Assembly (NCBI GenBank): GCA_947463125.1
Contig: CANHQZ010000007.1
Location: 1 to 64,000 of the forward strand
DNA from: Flavobacteriales bacterium
Lineage (GTDB): Bacteria; Bacteroidota; Bacteroidia; NS11-12g; UBA955
Reading direction: 5' to 3'
Length of the DNA stretch: 64,000 nt
Notes under the pieces: generated by a model
Database searches by the model: none
Seen by the model: the letters and a program-made list of their open reading frames with translations, nothing else
What the model was told of the DNA's origin: nothing
In this document: positions 8,222 to 15,653 of the stretch, piece by piece
How positions within the stretch are numbered: position 1 is the first letter of the stretch
Layout of the letters: every line of letters starts with the position of its first letter
Made by a program: the position numbers and the translations under genes

Positions 8222-9256
8222 TTACGGCTTTTTATGATAGAACTTCGGATAGAACACATTTACTTTCTCTCCTTTGCTGAGGTATTCAGCCACCTGTCTC
8301 ACAAGGTCACGTGACGGATTCTCCTTGTTGATCTTGCTTACTTCCATGATCAATATCCTGTAATCAACATTGTATTCCGCGGCAAACTCCTCAATTACAT
8401 TCAGATAGGCATCATGGAACTGCGCATAGCCCATAACCAGCTGAAGATCATCAGACCCCTTCAATTGCATTGTTTTCGGGGAAATGTAAGCACTGCTAAT
8501 CCCCGATACCCTGATAGGGTCAATACCGGTAGAATAGCCCATTTTTTCAAGGATAACCAGCATGCTTTCTGTCTGTGCGTTGCCAGCGCCCCGACCCATT
8601 CCCATCAATGTAGTATCAACAACAGTGGCTCCGTTTTCAATGGCTGCAATGTTATTGGCATTGGCCAGCAATAAGTTATTGTGACCATGAAATCCAATCC
8701 TGACCTTTACACATTCCGTCAGCAATCTGATATAATGGGCCACTTCTGAAGGCAGCATTCCACCCGCACTATCCACCAAAGAAATCATATCCGCGCCGCA
8801 TGATTCCATGTTCACTGCTTTTTTGCACAATTCATAGGGTGAAACAACATAAGATTTCATGAAATTATATCCAACCTCCATGCCCAGGGTTTTGGCATAG
8901 TCGATATACTCCAAGGCGCTCTCATTTTTACTTACATCGGTGCCGATTCTGATGAAATCACATCCGCTCTCAAAGGACATTTTAATGTCATCTTTGGTAC
9001 CCACACCCGGGATGAAAAAGAATCCAATTTTTGCGTTTTTCTTTACCGATGACGCTATACGGGCAAACTCCTCGTCAGACAGTATGGTATTAACTCCTTT
9101 CCTGGCAGCACCGAGCCCTATTCCGTTGCCAATTTCGATATATTCAAATCCGTTTTCGGCGAGGGCAGATGTCAGTTGAAGAACCTCGTCAGAAGTCCAC
9201 TGCCCATCTATAACATAGCTGCCGTCTCTTATGGTGCAATCAAGAATGCTAATCAT
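8222..9256 (-). CDS. DRE-TIM metallolyase family aldolase (HMGL-like)
   Basis: 344-residue TIM-barrel protein of the HMG-CoA lyase/4-hydroxy-2-oxovalerate aldolase superfamily. It begins MISILDCTIRDGSYV, where D6, R10 and D11 match the DxTLRDG metal/catalytic motif with Ile for Leu. LVDSAGGMLPSEV (160-172) and GFHGHNN, with H190 and H192, supply the other metal ligands, and MGMGRGAGNAQTE follows. Members make or cleave C-C bonds between a 2-oxo acid and an aldehyde or acyl-CoA. Inside a sugar operon it could build a branched hydroxy-acid substituent. It overlaps the ATP-grasp gene by 8 bases. Confidence 0.88.
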   Translation of the reverse strand: MISILDCTIRDGSYVIDGQWTSDEVLQLTSALAENGFEYIEIGNGIGLGAARKGVNTILSDEEFARIASSVKKNAKIGFFFIPGVGTKDDIKMSFESGCDFIRIGTDVSKNESALEYIDYAKTLGMEVGYNFMKSYVVSPYELCKKAVNMESCGADMISLVDSAGGMLPSEVAHYIRLLTECVKVRIGFHGHNNLLLANANNIAAIENGATVVDTTLMGMGRGAGNAQTESMLVILEKMGYSTGIDPIRVSGISSAYISPKTMQLKGSDDLQLVMGYAQFHDAYLNVIEEFAAEYNVDYRILIMEVSKINKENPSRDLVRQVAEYLSKGEKVNVFYPKFYHKKP

Positions 9257-10454
9257 TTAGGTCCATTTCTATTTGAATTGTTGTCATAGCTTTTTTTACA
9301 ATTACATCCAGTTCGCCTTTAGAAGCGGCAGATGCCAGTAAATAGCCGGGTCTGCTTCTTCCATCGCGAATCTCCGCGATTATGTCACCAGGTTTTTTCT
9401 CAACATCACAGGCTAAAATTCCATTTATTGCCCTGGCTTCATCCAGTCCTGTTATTTCTTTTACCTTGCCTTCGGGCAACATAATAAACTTAAGTATACC
9501 GGGATTTTTACGATTAACTGTCACCGGCTCAATGTTACCCAAAGCCGCATGCAAGGCCCAGGTCATGACATCAACGCCGGTAGTTGCGGGCATGAGATGG
9601 GTAATTACCTTACTGCCACATCCGCGTATCGCAAATTCAATGAGCTTTACATCATCTTTTCCTACCATCAGTTCCACATGGATGATTCCGTTCCCGATGT
9701 TAAATCCGTGAACCAACTTATCAATGAATTCATGGATAAGTTGGTACTGCGCCGGGCTGAAATCAGCCGGATAATTCAGCTGTATATCATAACGATAGGG
9801 TAGTGGAGACTTTATTTTGTCACAAATACCAAGAATGATTGGCTTACCTCCTAAAACCAAGGCTTCAACCGAACTTTCGGTTCCTCTCATGAACTCCTCA
9901 ACTAACACAAATCCCGAAAAGGATGCGGCCTTGCTTATTTCATACGAAGCGTAAAGTTCTTCCGGATTATCCACTACAAAAACTCCTCTGGAAGAAGCAC
10001 TATCAACCGGCTTCAGAATAGCCGGATAACCCATTTCTGCCAATGCATCAACCGCGTCGGCCAAGGTATTTGTAAGTCTGAACGTTGGTATACCCAATCC
10101 AATCTCCAAAGCCCTCTGGCGCATGGCGTGCTTGTTTGTGGCCCTAAAGGCCAGTTCCTCGCTGTGGTAGGGTAAATTCATCCTGGCAGCAACATAAGCA
10201 GCTGTCTGCACACCAATATCTGCAGAGGTGAATATGGCTTCGACCTGGTGCTCAAGGGCAAATGCCAGGCTGCCTTCTTTATCCTTCAGGTCAATTTGCC
10301 TGAAGACATCAACATATGAAAGTCCTTCCGGTCTTGATTCCCAATCTGTGGCATACACTTTCAGACCCATTTCTCTGGCCCGCCGCAACCAGGGTACCTG
10401 CCAGGTACCACAGCCCAGTATCAGAATCTTTTTTCCGGTATAGGAATAACTCAT
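9249..10454 (-). CDS. ATP-grasp ligase
   Basis: 401-residue protein with PurK/carbamoyl-phosphate-synthase style domains: an N-terminal Rossmann-like preATP domain (KILILGCGTWQVPWLRRARE), the ATP-grasp core with AILKPVDSASSRGV and VLVEEFMRGTESSVEAL, and the metal-site block HVELMVGKDDVKLIEFAIRG. ATP-grasp enzymes join a carboxylate (through acyl phosphate) to an amine or other nucleophile. With an amino-sugar transaminase and an acid-making aldolase in the same operon, an N-acylation or amino-acid ligation step is the natural guess. Its start overlaps the oxygenase-like gene by 4 bases (ATGA). Confidence 0.9.
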   Translation of the reverse strand: MSYSYTGKKILILGCGTWQVPWLRRAREMGLKVYATDWESRPEGLSYVDVFRQIDLKDKEGSLAFALEHQVEAIFTSADIGVQTAAYVAARMNLPYHSEELAFRATNKHAMRQRALEIGLGIPTFRLTNTLADAVDALAEMGYPAILKPVDSASSRGVFVVDNPEELYASYEISKAASFSGFVLVEEFMRGTESSVEALVLGGKPIILGICDKIKSPLPYRYDIQLNYPADFSPAQYQLIHEFIDKLVHGFNIGNGIIHVELMVGKDDVKLIEFAIRGCGSKVITHLMPATTGVDVMTWALHAALGNIEPVTVNRKNPGILKFIMLPEGKVKEITGLDEARAINGILACDVEKKPGDIIAEIRDGRSRPGYLLASAASKGELDVIVKKAMTTIQIEMDLND

Positions 10455-11230
10455 GATTTGTTTTCCAAATCCACTGCATCAGAAATGGACGCATTACCGG
10501 CCAGCTTGTTGGTGGCAAAAATCATCATCCAGCGCCCTTCAAAAGAGAGCCAATCCTCACTTTTGCCTTCGTCTATGCGCATCACCCCATGGGGAATCAC
10601 AGCATTGAAAAAGAGAACATCGCCAATGTCACATAAATCATCTCCAAAAATGAGTTCCCCGTTTTCAGCTTCTACATACATCCCCCCCGAGGTAAAATCC
10701 ACCCCTTTCTTAGACATGATGAGCAGCGGCACGGTCAGCTGATGATGGTCAACCGGATCACTGTGTTTATTCAGTCCCCCGACTGCCTTGGGATAAAACT
10801 GAAATGACAGCCTTGCCGTACAATCATCTTCGGGTTCAGCACCCAGGAACTTGTCTCTGGGTAATCCGTTAATGAGATTTTTCAGATAATACCCATCCCT
10901 GAATAACTGAAAGAAGTTAAATACATCCTGATTCCAAGGAAAGAAAACAAACTGGTGAAAACAACCCTTAACATATGCCCGGTCATCCCAAATATTGAGC
11001 CTGTGAAAATTCGGTGCGCCGGCTTTAATGGCATGATAATTCGGGAGTGAATTTCTACCTACCCCACCCAGGTATTCGCGGATTTTAATGATCTTTTCAG
11101 GATCAACCAACCGTTTGAATATATAGACGTCACCAGCTTTAATATCTTCCCTTATCCTCGATATCTCTTCAGGATTATCGATAATCTGACGGTAATCATC
11201 TACAAATTTTACATTTTTAGCATATTTCAT
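10451..11230 (-). CDS. 2-oxoglutarate/Fe(II) oxygenase-like protein
   Basis: 259 residues with the layout of phytanoyl-CoA-dioxygenase-like cupins. LNKHSDPVDHH carries an HxD pair (H156, D158), and VLFFNAVIPHGVMRID carries a distal histidine (H214) in the usual late-strand context, so a facial Fe(II) triad is plausible. A candidate 2OG-binding arginine is R218 or R233. No signal peptide. If active it would hydroxylate the acid or sugar made by the neighbouring genes. The family call rests on motif spacing only. A 123-base gap separates it from the upstream membrane-protein gene; no promoter box was recognised there. Confidence 0.62.
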   Translation of the reverse strand: MKYAKNVKFVDDYRQIIDNPEEISRIREDIKAGDVYIFKRLVDPEKIIKIREYLGGVGRNSLPNYHAIKAGAPNFHRLNIWDDRAYVKGCFHQFVFFPWNQDVFNFFQLFRDGYYLKNLINGLPRDKFLGAEPEDDCTARLSFQFYPKAVGGLNKHSDPVDHHQLTVPLLIMSKKGVDFTSGGMYVEAENGELIFGDDLCDIGDVLFFNAVIPHGVMRIDEGKSEDWLSFEGRWMMIFATNKLAGNASISDAVDLENKS

Positions 11231-11353
11231 AAGTGTCTTTATGAATGTTTTTTACATCGATAACTTATTGATCTGTTCATTACGCAATAGCACTTTGACC
11301 TAAATGAACCATATATTGTCATTCATTCAAATGATTTCAAGGTTTTAATATTA

Positions 11354-12904
11354 CTATTTTTCAATGGCTATCATCTCAAAACCACTCTTCTCATACATTT
11401 CACGATTAACTATTTCAGCACCCTCAAACAAATATGGATAAAAGCAGGTGAAGTGGGGTTTTCTGTAAATAACCTTACCGCCGCCGCGATATTCCTGTTT
11501 AACCGTGCCGATATCCGGAAGCCACATATAGCAATTATTTACCAAAACCAGCGTTTTTGCAGTATCAGCACAAAACGGCGTTTGGGTTTCAACGGGCAGG
11601 TAGGGAAAACAATCATGTGGCACGGACATTGTTTTTCCGGGTATTTTCATCTCACTCTCGTAAACAACTTTTTTATAGCCGGTAAAATGGGCATTGACGT
11701 GTTTGCTGAAATTACGCGGATAATCAACTTTACGGTATTGAACCGCAACATACAGGTTTGTGAGCAAGGCCAGGCCTGCTATGCCATACAAAACAGCCGG
11801 TTTATCCAGTTTTGGCTGCTTAAAAAGCCACCAGCAAAACAACAAAACCATGAAAGGATAAAACTGGTGAAAAGTGCGGCCGTAAAAAACCATTTTGCCC
11901 AGGATGGGCCCCTGTAACATGAATGCGAACAATGCTAACATGGCCGAAACAGAAAATAACACAGGAAGATTTTGCTGAAGTTGATTTTTCCATGACCTAT
12001 TGCTGACTGATTTCCCAAATTGAATCAACGCGATAAAAGAACCAATCAACACAATGATGCCTATTACATAATCGGCTTTCCACAGATACTTTGCAGGAAA
12101 CAATAATGTATCAGCGAAGTCACCAAAAACAATGGTACCCGATAACTCTGTGGCCTGAAGCAGATAGGATGTTCCGGCAACCTTAGCCAGTATTTCAAAA
12201 AAAGCCAAAACCAGCAATCCTGTAAAACCGGCTACGGCAGACAGTTTCAAAAAAGCCTGCCTGCTGTATGCAATCCATGCATACACAAGTACCACGGCGG
12301 CAATCAGCACATAAAAACCGGGATACAGGGCAAAGGATAATGCCAGCAGAAAACCTGTGAACGCCGCGTGCCTGATATGCATTCGGTCTGCATTGTTTAT
12401 CAAATATATGATGGTGAATAATACCATCAATAAAGCCGTATCATAAGGAAATGCATGCCTGATGTATAGCCAGGCATTGACACCGCAGGCATAAATCAAC
12501 ACTGCCAGTAAGGATTGCTCTTTTTGCAGTCCGGTTTTTAATCCAATTACATATAAAAGCCTTAGAATGAAAAGAAATATGAGAAGATTGTACCCATACA
12601 AGATGTAGTCTATTGCCTGACAATTGTAGGGAATCATGAAGAAATTGGCAGTCAAGATTTGCGCGGCAGCCGGAATCAAACCCAGCAACACCAATGCCGG
12701 ACGACCATCCACTGCATACATCTTTTTAACTGCTGCCTGCCAGTCACCATGCATGATGGCTTCGAAGGCATCCTGTGAAGCCACATACCTGAATTCATCC
12801 GGGAAAGTGTATAAACCGCTGCCAAGTATGGCAATTTTCAGCACTACAGACAAGCAGATTAATGAAAACAAAATGGTACTCTTATTTTTATTCAAGGCTG
12901 TCAT
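11354..12904 (-). CDS. Multi-span membrane protein, GT-C (PMT/ArnT-like) glycosyltransferase candidate
   Basis: 516 residues with roughly ten hydrophobic spans and a soluble C-terminal domain of about 130 residues. The first periplasmic loop contains FPDEFRYVASQD, the acidic DE-type motif of GT-C transferases that use polyprenyl-phosphate sugars. The C-terminal tail is rich in aromatic and cysteine residues. It may add a side sugar on the periplasmic face, using the product of the GT2 at 6322-7254 (inference). The start overlaps the antiterminator stop by four bases, so it is the first structural gene after the regulators. Confidence 0.72.
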   Translation of the reverse strand: MTALNKNKSTILFSLICLSVVLKIAILGSGLYTFPDEFRYVASQDAFEAIMHGDWQAAVKKMYAVDGRPALVLLGLIPAAAQILTANFFMIPYNCQAIDYILYGYNLLIFLFILRLLYVIGLKTGLQKEQSLLAVLIYACGVNAWLYIRHAFPYDTALLMVLFTIIYLINNADRMHIRHAAFTGFLLALSFALYPGFYVLIAAVVLVYAWIAYSRQAFLKLSAVAGFTGLLVLAFFEILAKVAGTSYLLQATELSGTIVFGDFADTLLFPAKYLWKADYVIGIIVLIGSFIALIQFGKSVSNRSWKNQLQQNLPVLFSVSAMLALFAFMLQGPILGKMVFYGRTFHQFYPFMVLLFCWWLFKQPKLDKPAVLYGIAGLALLTNLYVAVQYRKVDYPRNFSKHVNAHFTGYKKVVYESEMKIPGKTMSVPHDCFPYLPVETQTPFCADTAKTLVLVNNCYMWLPDIGTVKQEYRGGGKVIYRKPHFTCFYPYLFEGAEIVNREMYEKSGFEMIAIEK

Positions 12905-13404
12905 TTTTTAATGTAATCCGTAGGTATCACCACCTTCACCACCTGCGATATGGTTTCAAAAGCAATCCACACCGTTTCACTGCCATCCGCGTCTTTCAGC
13001 ACTTCTGCTTCAATGCCTTTGAGCGGCCCCTGTTCAATCTTCACTTTATCACCTTTACGCAAATTGCCGGCAACGCCTGATTCAAGGTGGTAACCCTTCT
13101 CTATGAGGCGCTCTATCAGTTCGATTTCGCGGGAAGATACCTGTGCATCCCTGCCATTGTATTTCAAATATTTTACCACTCCGGGGATTTGCAGCACCTG
13201 ATCACGCTCTGAGGGCTTGGGCTGCACAAAGATGTAACCGTTGAACAATGGCATTTCCACCCACTTTTTACGATCGCTCCACAGCCGAAGTTTTTTAACC
13301 AAAGGCAAGTAGTGCCTAATTTGGTAGCGCTCCAGCATCACCGCTACTTTCTTTTCCTGGCGGCTGGCTGTGTACACTACAAGCCATGTTGTTTTTTCTG
13401 TCAT
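12901..13404 (-). CDS. UpxY-family transcription antiterminator (NusG paralogue)
   Basis: 167 residues with a NusG N-terminal domain (WLVVYTASRQEKKVAVML, MPLFNGYIFVQ, IPGVVKYLKYNGR) and a C-terminal KOW domain (LRKGDKVKIEQGPLKGIEAEV). In Bacteroides, UpxY proteins load on RNA polymerase at the leader of their own capsule operon and prevent early termination. Position as second gene of a long polysaccharide operon is exactly that context. It begins 74 bases after the wHTH/NTase regulator gene and is translationally coupled to the next gene by a 4-base overlap. A housekeeping nusG would be expected near rplK, so this is a specialised copy. Confidence 0.93.
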   Translation of the reverse strand: MTEKTTWLVVYTASRQEKKVAVMLERYQIRHYLPLVKKLRLWSDRKKWVEMPLFNGYIFVQPKPSERDQVLQIPGVVKYLKYNGRDAQVSSREIELIERLIEKGYHLESGVAGNLRKGDKVKIEQGPLKGIEAEVLKDADGSETVWIAFETISQVVKVVIPTDYIKK

Positions 13405-13478
13405 CGGGCTTGGCTACGGCTCCGCCCCTTCAGTCACATGGTGTGGCCTACGGGATTGGGTTGAAAACCGCACACCTG

Positions 13479-14018
13479 CTAGTTCTTATCGCTGCTCCAG
13501 AGCAATAAGGGGTGGGTGCCGTTTTCGTTTATTTTTTCCGGTGAGAACGCCTCGGGCGTAAACGCAATGTAGCGAATATGCCTTCCTATCATTCCCTCGG
13601 CTTTTTCTACCAGCTGGGCCAGGTAGGTTTTGTCTATCTGTCCCACAAATACCAGGTCAATAATCTCGCTGTCCATGCCCCGCGCAAAGTGCCCGGTGAG
13701 GTACACCTTCTCCAGGTTACCCAGCCGCCGAATCACATGCTCAACAATCTGGTCCAGCCCCACATACTTCATCACAATGTTGTGCAAATCGCGAAAGAGC
13801 GGGTGTGATGTATTGACCTTGAAAATTTTCTTCTTGCCCACAGGCTCTGAGGTCAGCATCTGGGCTTCCTCAAACTTATTTAGCTCCAGCCGTATGGCGT
13901 TTGTACTTTCCCCAAACTCCTCCTCCAGGTTGCGCAAATACGCAGTAGCGTTGGCGTTCAGAAAGAACTTCAACAGCAACTTTACCCGGGTTTTGGATGA
14001 AATCAGGGTTTCGATCAT
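13479..14018 (-). CDS. Winged-helix regulator fused to a degenerate nucleotidyltransferase domain
   Basis: 179 residues. The N-terminal part (1-70; KTRVKLLLKFFLNANATAYL, STNAIRLELNKFEEAQML) is a winged-helix DNA-binding domain of the MarR/ArsR type. The C-terminal part (about 95-160) follows the minimal nucleotidyltransferase pattern: LTGHFARGMDSEIIDLVFVG aligns with the GSxARG...SDxDL motif, but the first catalytic Asp of the DxD pair is not conserved, so catalysis is doubtful. The gene is the first of the polysaccharide operon, and an 11-bp perfect inverted repeat lies 5 bases upstream of its ATG over the predicted transcription start, which suggests autoregulation. Confidence 0.82.
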   Translation of the reverse strand: MIETLISSKTRVKLLLKFFLNANATAYLRNLEEEFGESTNAIRLELNKFEEAQMLTSEPVGKKKIFKVNTSHPLFRDLHNIVMKYVGLDQIVEHVIRRLGNLEKVYLTGHFARGMDSEIIDLVFVGQIDKTYLAQLVEKAEGMIGRHIRYIAFTPEAFSPEKINENGTHPLLLWSSDKN

Positions 14019-14023
14019 GCATG

Positions 14024-14052
14024 ATTATTGAGTAGTTTTTTTACTCAATAAT
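14024..14052 (-). promoter_or_regulatory. Perfect 11-bp inverted repeat, candidate operator
   Basis: Arms ATTATTGAGTA (14024-14034) and TACTCAATAAT (14042-14052) are exact reverse complements with a 7-base T-rich spacer. The repeat lies between the -7 box (14054-14061) and the ATG at 14018, so it covers the expected start point. It is a natural binding site for the winged-helix protein encoded next to it; as RNA it could also form a hairpin in the short leader. Confidence 0.75.
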
Positions 14053-14053
14053 G

Positions 14054-14084
14054 CGAAATTAGGGAAAGAAATCGAAAAAACAAA
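14054..14084 (-). promoter_or_regulatory. Bacteroidota-type promoter of the polysaccharide operon
   Basis: On the minus strand, TTTG (14081-14084) is followed after 19 bases by TAATTTCG (14054-14061), one change from the TAnnTTTG -7 box. Spacing matches the known -33/-7 consensus of Bacteroidota sigma factor promoters. It drives the wHTH/NTase gene and probably the whole operon down to rfbG. Confidence 0.7.
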
Positions 14085-14124
14085 CGGTTGTGCAGGATTT
14101 GGGGGTTGTTTCTTTGTTTAATTA

Positions 14125-14422
14125 TTTATTGGTAAATGGTTTAATGGGATGACAGAACAGCTAGTCATGCTTCGACACGCTCAGCATGACAATTATGTTT
14201 CCCACTACCCATGCTGACTGCGTCAGTTTCCCCTCTCCGGCTCGGCCAGAGAGGGGTGGATTCGGCAACGAAGCCGGGGTGAGGGAAAATCATCATGCCT
14301 TTACAGTTGCAGTCCATTGGTTTCCCGCATACAATCGATATATCCCCGCTGTGACGGACCGCAGCTTGTTGGTCTCGCCCCTCGCAAGCCTGCCGCAAAG
14401 ACCAACAAGGGGAAGAAGTTGG
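14125..14422. repeat. Tandem duplication, copy 1 (298-bp period)
   Basis: Aligns without gaps to 14423-14720 at a constant offset of 298 bases, roughly 90% identical by eye. The unit contains CTTCGACACGCTCAGCATGA, an inverted pair CCCCTCTC/GAGAGGGG (14230-14256), and an 11-bp pair CTTGTTGGTCT/AGACCAACAAG (14365-14409). Confidence 0.9.
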
Positions 14423-14720
14423 TTTATTGGCAAATAGTTTAATGGGGTGATGGAATGGCTTGTCAGACTTCAACACGCTCAGCATGACAATTGGGTTTTC
14501 CCTCACCCATGCTGACTGCGTCAGTTTCCCCTCTCCGGCACGGCCAGAGAGGGGTGGATTCGGTAACGACGCCGGGGCGAGGGAAAATCATCATGCCTTT
14601 ATAGTTGCAGTCCATTGGTTTCCCGCATACAATCGGTATATCCCCGCTGTGACGGACCGCAGCTTGTTGGTCTCACCCCTCGCAAGCCTGCCGCAAAGAC
14701 CAACAAGGGGTAGAACCCTT
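14423..14720. repeat. Tandem duplication, copy 2
   Basis: Second copy, differing from copy 1 by scattered substitutions (for example in the stretch after CAGCATGACAAT). The two internal inverted pairs are kept, consistent with structured DNA or RNA being conserved rather than a reading frame. Confidence 0.9.
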
Positions 14721-14733
14721 TTTCTTTCTTCCA

Positions 14734-14758
14734 CCTTTTTGTGGAAAAAGGTGGAGCC
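14734..14758. repeat. 25-bp direct repeat preceding palindrome 1
   Basis: The stretch starting CCTTTTTGTGGAAAAAGG recurs exactly at 15198-15222. Here it is also part of a 10-bp stem hairpin (14731-14754, loop GTGG). Confidence 0.85.
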
Positions 14759-14772
14759 AAAACCATTGACGG

Positions 14773-14808
14773 CCCTGTAGAGCCGCACAATTGTGCGGCT
14801 CTACAGGG
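14773..14808. repeat. Perfect 36-bp palindrome
   Basis: Left half CCCTGTAGAGCCGCACAA is exactly reverse-complemented by the right half with no spacer. Near-identical to the element at 15221-15256. Confidence 0.92.
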
Positions 14809-15138
14809 TTGATTTTCCCGCATGGCTCCCTGGCTTTCGCCCTCGCAGCCTACAGGTCAAGGATGTCCGGGCTGCTCGGGTTTCGCCATGCTCCTCGCGC
14901 TGCGGGCCGTCAAAGCGGGGATAGACAAGATTTACACATGAATAAATTACTTTTTTCCGGCTATGCACAATCTCAGTGCGTTATTTCCTGTGTGGCAATA
15001 ACTCTTTATCCCCGATTGGCACGATTTTCAGCGCGTGGAGGGCCTCGCAGCCCGGAACGAAGTGAAGGGTGACAACCGGCAAGAGGCCTGGGATGGACCG
15101 TGAAGGGCAAGGCGCCTTAAATCGTGACAGCCTTTTTG

Positions 15139-15165
15139 GTTACTTTTTGGGCGCCAAAAAGTGAC
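15139..15165. repeat. Inverted repeat around GGGCGCC
   Basis: Arms GTTACTTTTTGG (15139-15150) and CCAAAAAGTGAC (15154-15165) pair with one mismatch around a 3-base centre. It sits in the same repeat-rich block. Confidence 0.7.
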
Positions 15166-15197
15166 GGATAAATTAAATTTCCATTTCTTCATACCCT

Positions 15198-15222
15198 CCT
15201 TTTTGTGGAAAAAGGTGGAGCC
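15198..15222. repeat. 25-bp direct repeat preceding palindrome 2
   Basis: Exact second occurrence of the 14734-14758 sequence; here it runs directly into the palindrome, whereas copy 1 has a 14-base insertion between them. Confidence 0.85.
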
Positions 15223-15256
15223 CTGTAGAGACGCACAATTGCGCGTCTCTACAGGG
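15221..15256. repeat. 36-bp palindrome, one mismatch
   Basis: Left half CCCTGTAGAGACGCACAA; the right half matches its reverse complement except for one base. It ends 22 bases from the sxtJ stop, so as RNA it would also form a strong hairpin at the 3' end of the carbamoyltransferase operon. Confidence 0.9.
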
Positions 15257-15278
15257 CTATTAAACCTTGCGATACACC

Positions 15279-15647
15279 CTACCACATATTCTTTAAATCA
15301 TCAGCTGAAAACATCTTTCCCGTGGAAACAAAATTACTCTCCTCGTTTTTGGGTTCTTTTTTACCAAAAACCGTTGCCATTAGCCCGATGGGCGTCAGAA
15401 CACAGAAGTAAATTATTCCCATAAAAACTGGAGGAAAAATCTTGCCCAGTATACCGGCCAGACCCATCCATCCCTGATGCATCTTCAATGCCAACCAGCC
15501 TGACATAAGGGCTAAAACACCTATGCCTGCAGCTACCGCCAACAATGCCGGTAATTGCAATAAATATGAAAGCCCCATAAAACCCAAAACCATAACCAGA
15601 ACGGTTTTTATGGGCTGTTCCTGGGTGTTTGTTCCGGTGTTATGCAT
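15279..15647 (-). CDS. sxtJ: SxtJ-family small membrane protein
   Basis: 122 residues with three hydrophobic spans (around 17-32, 34-50, 66-92) and a charged C-terminus. SxtJ-like proteins are found next to NodU/CmcH carbamoyltransferases, as here; their molecular role is not established. The start is 6 bases after the DUF5989 gene, so the three genes form one transcription unit. The family assignment rests on context, size and topology rather than on a strong motif. Confidence 0.72.
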   Translation of the reverse strand: MHNTGTNTQEQPIKTVLVMVLGFMGLSYLLQLPALLAVAAGIGVLALMSGWLALKMHQGWMGLAGILGKIFPPVFMGIIYFCVLTPIGLMATVFGKKEPKNEESNFVSTGKMFSADDLKNMW

Positions 15648-15653
15648 TGGGTA

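Larger units (their letters stand above)
14085..15278. other. Repeat-rich intergenic region without credible genes
   Basis: About 1.2 kb between the polysaccharide operon promoter and sxtJ. It holds a 298-bp tandem duplication, two 36-bp palindromes, a shared 25-bp direct repeat before each palindrome, and other inverted repeats. Open frames here run through the repeats on both strands and show no protein family signal, so none is called. Confidence 0.85.

Noticed and set aside
14165-14823. Several 60-110-codon frames on both strands in the tandem repeats
   Set aside because: They are read through repeat units and palindromes, have no start context or family signal, and change between copies.
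14773-15256. Complete insertion sequence between the two palindromes
   Set aside because: No transposase reading frame and no target duplication could be found; only the short elements are annotated.
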